From the NCBI GenBank assembly GCA_001970855.1, contig LSSN01001881.1:1-12051 (forward strand): a stretch of 12,051 bases of DNA, written 5' to 3'. The stretch comes from Smittium culicis. Lineage: Eukaryota; Kickxellomycota; Harpellomycetes; Harpellales; Legeriomycetaceae. Of the stretch, positions 9,819-12,051 are shown piece by piece; position 1 is the stretch's first letter; every line of letters starts with the position of its first letter. The notes under the pieces were generated by a model. That model saw nothing but the letters and a program-made list of their open reading frames with translations. It did not search any database and was not told the DNA's origin. A program made the translations under genes and the position numbers.

Positions 9819-9852
9819 AGGAATTTATTAGTATTATAACATTAGTTTTTTT
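9788..9852 (+). repeat. Dispersed repeat copy E
   Basis: This is the partner of copy D (65 bp, about 82% identical by hand, opposite orientation). It starts CCCTTTAGGTACACAGCTGG and ends in a T run. It shares its GGTAGACCGG with the inverted repeat at 9728-9818. Confidence 0.75.
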
Positions 9853-10550
9853 ATTCCTTGCACAAACTTTACTATTTTTTTATTGTTGTAGTACCAATAA
9901 AATTCCGTGATAAAAAAAAAAAGATCTTAATAAATTTTTGTACGAACTAGAGCCGTTGAGATAATGAATAACAAAAAAAAAGAATCAAATAGAGTTAAGA
10001 ATATTTTTATATTAGCGATTATTCAGATAAAGAATATATCCTTTATATAAAAAATTTTACTCTTAATTTACAACCATTCTTTAGCTGTTTATCAACACGA
10101 AAATATTAATGATTTTTTGATTTTATAAATTATAAAATTTCCAGAGAAAAGAAAAAACTAAGAGTAATTACAAGACTGTTTGTTGCAGAAAAAGAATAAA
10201 AATAATTATGCCATGCGGAGGGGATAATTATTTTCGGTATCATAAATCACATTATTTTACTTTTCCATATGCTTTTAACCTCATTCACGAGCAATACTCT
10301 TGTAAAAAACAAATGTACTGATTTATTGGTTTTTATTAGCGTGTTTTTTAGTCTATTTTAAATCTGTTATTTTTTTTCAAAGCGATATTTAAATTAATTT
10401 TGCAATTGTTATATTTATGTAATTAGGGTGGGTATCTTGGTAGATAAAAGTCAGTATAATATCCTAGAAAATGCTTTATCATTTTAGAATCAACGATACA
10501 AATAAGTTGCATTTTTTATTTGATTATTTTTTATGTATACACTATTTTAT

Positions 10551-10585
10551 CCCTTTCATGGGTGGTAGACTATTTTTGATCTACC
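10551..10585 (+). repeat. Dispersed repeat copy F with internal hairpin
   Basis: CCCTTTC (10551-10557), six bases, then GGTAGAC (10564-10570): the same spacing as copy G. GGTAGA (10564-10569) and TCTACC (10580-10585) are inverted around a 10-base loop. The right arm includes the 14-bp sequence shared with copy G. Confidence 0.55.
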
Positions 10586-10720
10586 TAATATATCCAACTG
10601 AATTCATTAAAATCAGTTTAATTCCGATGAGTATAAAATATTGGTATATTGAAAAATAAAAGCAAATAACATAATATTTTATAAATGATTACCGAATCAA
10701 TAAATTCCCTTTTTAAAAGA

Positions 10721-10743
10721 GTTTTGGACGGGAAAGGGTTATA
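10721..10743 (-). repeat. Dispersed repeat copy H, end motif
   Basis: The minus strand reads ATAACCCTTTCCCGTCC then AAAAC, nearly the same as copy J at 7071. The TTAA is not intact here (TATAA). Confidence 0.45.
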
Positions 10744-11104
10744 TTAGATTTTGGTTGGCCAGTAAAAAATGCGACTTTAATGCATAAAAATATTCACTGC
10801 TCCGCTTTGTTGTTTTTTTTTTTGAGCTATAGAAACTAGACAGCTTAACTTCTTTCAAACTAATCAAAATATTATTCCATTTGTATAAAGGCTATATTGA
10901 ATTATTTTTCAAATAAAAAGCTAATATAAAATCTTGTCTGGTGATTAGAATTATATATAAGCTTTTTAACTATTGTAAATGCTAAATGACAAGTTGCATG
11001 AGCAAGACATGATCATTTTTTTATAGTTAAAATTTTAATAGATTAATTATGCGAATACATAATATTTTCTAATATTATGCACAATGCATTCATGGCATCT
11101 CTGC

Positions 11105-11110
11105 TATAAA
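11105..11110 (+). promoter_or_regulatory. TATA-like box before the secreted-precursor gene
   Basis: TATAAA stands 28 bp before the ATG at 11138, in a locally GC-richer stretch (CATGGCATCTCTGC). If used, the 5' UTR would be only a few bases long. Confidence 0.25.
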
Positions 11111-11137
11111 ATTGTTTAAAAGTGGAAATAATTTTTT

Positions 11138-11637
11138 ATGAAAACTGTATTATTTACACTACTGCTTGGTATTGTTTTTAACTTTTAATCGAAAATGATT
11201 TTGTATAAATTGAATGACTTTTTCATCTGAAAAAGCAGTTATTCTAGGTAATAAACTTTAAAAGAAAAAGATCTCATAAAATTTATAATTCAAGTCTTGT
11301 TTTGTTTGTTGTGGGATTAATCTCTTTAGCTTCAGCAATTCCATATGATATCGACGCAGCCCAAGGTGTTGATATGCTTAGTCAGCAAGTTGGAGATTAT
11401 GCGAGACCAGAAATAATGGAGAATCTAGGGTCCCCAAGCGACTTGTATGAGAATGAATATGAGCTACTTGCTGCAAGAATAGGAAGAAGACGCTCTCGAA
11501 TATTTAAGAGAGCCTCAATTCGATCATCTGCAGCTGAAAATAAATCAGACGATGAAGAAAGCGAAGATAATCAAGTATCCAGTAAAGATAAGAGAGCCCA
11601 TGCTAATTTGCCAGCAGTCTTACCTGCGCTAGGTTGA
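11138..11637 (+). CDS. Small secreted precursor with Kex2-like sites and a 13-aa C-terminal peptide (2 exons, 112 aa)
   Basis: Exon 1 is 11138-11168 (MKTVLFTLLL plus 1 nt) and exon 2 is 11330-11637; the stop is TGA, followed at once by TAA. The join gives a short signal peptide ending Ala-Ser-Ala (11-13), with likely cleavage before IPYD. A mature or pro-region with no cysteine follows. It holds a basic cluster RRRSR (63-67), a Lys-Arg at 70-71, an acidic linker (about 80-91) and a second Lys-Arg at 98-99. Cleavage after 99 would release residues 100-112, AHANLPAVLPALG. Kex2-type proteases cut after KR in the fungal Golgi, so this is laid out like a propeptide such as a pheromone or other secreted signal. 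I recognise no family. The start is chosen because it alone gives an ATG and a frame-consistent splice. The ORF from 11302 has only a TTG start and its first nine codons read intron. Confidence 0.65.
11169..11329 (+). other. Predicted intron of the secreted-precursor gene (161 bp, phase 1)
   Basis: The donor is CTTG|GTATTG and the acceptor CTCTTTAG|CT, with a T-rich tract just before the acceptor. Read-through stops after 16 codons (TAA at 11186). Of the AG sites examined in this interval, only 11328-11329 keeps the frame. The intron's T-rich 3' end also reads as a hydrophobic peptide, so an alternative start exon cannot be fully excluded. Confidence 0.55.
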
Positions 11638-11767
11638 TAAATCTAAAGAAATGTTTGTTAATAACATTAGTATATTGTACTGATTATAGAATTTAGACTA
11701 TCTTTTAATTTTGATCTATAAGATATATTTTAACATCACTTTCTTTTAATTACTAAAAATAATGCTA

Positions 11768-11773
11768 AATAAA
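11768..11773 (+). terminator. Candidate polyadenylation signal for the secreted-precursor gene
   Basis: AATAAA occurs about 130 nt after the stop, upstream of the hairpin at 11829. The support is weak because of base composition. Confidence 0.3.
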
Positions 11774-11828
11774 AAAATAGAATATCGTATTTTTAATGCT
11801 GTAGCTTTTTTGTTTTATTGAATATGTC

Positions 11829-11847
11829 GGAGTATTCCCAATACTCC
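11829..11847. other. Perfect 8-bp hairpin downstream of the precursor gene
   Basis: GGAGTATT (11829-11836) and AATACTCC (11840-11847) are exact reverse complements around a CCC loop. The site lies about 190 bp past the stop of the secreted-precursor gene, so it may fall in or after its 3' UTR. Confidence 0.6.
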
Positions 11848-12051
11848 ACCTAGAACTTTGATATTTGGTTTTAGGTTTTTCCTTTGGTTCAATTTAAAAC
11901 TTTTCTAATACTTATGAGATATAAAAACAATAAATTCGACTGGTTTATAATAATGTTTATTTGTGTATTATTCAAAACTCGATATATTCCCCCATTTTGG
12001 AAGGAAATTGTGCTTTTTATATAGCTCATTTCTTCACTAATGATAATAATA

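Larger units (their letters stand above)
9853..11104. other. AT-rich region with scattered repeats
   Basis: Apart from copies F and H there is no supported feature. The 62-codon frame at 10471-10659 runs through copy F and shows no protein family. A weak partial core, TTGGTAGATAAAAG, lies at about 10437-10450. Confidence 0.5.
11641..12051. other. 3' flank of the secreted-precursor gene
   Basis: This is non-coding and AT-rich. It holds the AATAAA at 11768 and the hairpin at 11829-11847. Nothing more can be supported before the window ends. Confidence 0.5.

Noticed and set aside
9554..9910. Overlapping minus (9554-9787) and plus (9695-9910) frames
   Set aside because: Both cross the GC-rich repeat island on opposite strands and run out into homopolymer-rich DNA. 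No domain is visible, and the repeat structure explains the open reading better.
10471..10659. Plus-strand frame of 62 codons
   Set aside because: It runs through repeat copy F, is dominated by Phe/Ile/Tyr as expected from AT-rich DNA, and has no recognisable motif or upstream exon.
11281..11329. Hydrophobic LVLFVVGLISL stretch as the true signal peptide of the small precursor
   Set aside because: No ATG precedes it in frame before a TAG at 11245. It coincides with the T-rich 3' end of a well-formed intron, and the spliced alternative supplies ATG plus signal peptide in frame. It is kept as a caveat only.
1..12051. tRNA, rRNA, CRISPR array, bacterial operators or riboswitches
   Set aside because: No intact A/B-box pair or cloverleaf, no rRNA-like block and no regularly spaced repeat array was seen, and the gene structure is eukaryotic.

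Overview
The window looks like nuclear DNA from an early-diverging fungus, probably near the Zoopagomycota/Mucoromycota. This lineage call is inference. It rests on extreme A+T richness, wide gene spacing, small spliceosomal introns with GT..AG borders, a signal-peptide/ectodomain/TM/SH3 protein of a kind I associate with those fungi, and a DOG/GPP-type HAD phosphatase. All three recognisable genes read cleanly in the standard genetic code. No bacterial, plasmid or phage features are visible.

Layout. 1-1380 is AT-rich intergenic DNA with one repeat copy (D, 1142-1212) and a small GC-richer patch (774-826). 1493-4306 (minus) is a two-exon gene for a 906-residue single-pass membrane protein with an SH3 domain just inside the membrane and a long Asn/Lys/Ser-rich tail. 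4307-5528 is intergenic. 5529-5960 (plus) is a coding-like stretch, either a pseudogene or an unrecognised gene, that ends tail-to-tail on the next gene. 5949-6702 (minus) is a two-exon HAD phosphatase of the glycerol-3-phosphatase / 2-deoxyglucose-6-phosphatase type. 6703-11100 is a long gene-poor stretch seeded with short dispersed repeats. 11138-11637 (plus) is a two-exon gene for a small secreted precursor with Kex2-type KR sites and a 13-residue C-terminal peptide. The remainder is a 3' region with a strong hairpin.

Each of the three genes needs a short 5' exon (103, 58 and 31 nt) followed by one phase-1 intron. Simple ORF calling misses the first exons, and with them both signal peptides and the catalytic DxD of the phosphatase.

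The least expected signals are (1) the secreted, Kex2-processed-looking peptide precursor, which could be a pheromone or other secreted signal, and (2) a family of short, diverged dispersed repeats built around CCCTTTC ... GGTAGAC. About nine copies or partial copies lie in both orientations, and three carry a TTAA next to the CCC, as seen at piggyBac-type transposon ends. I see no operon-like or pathway relationship among the three genes.
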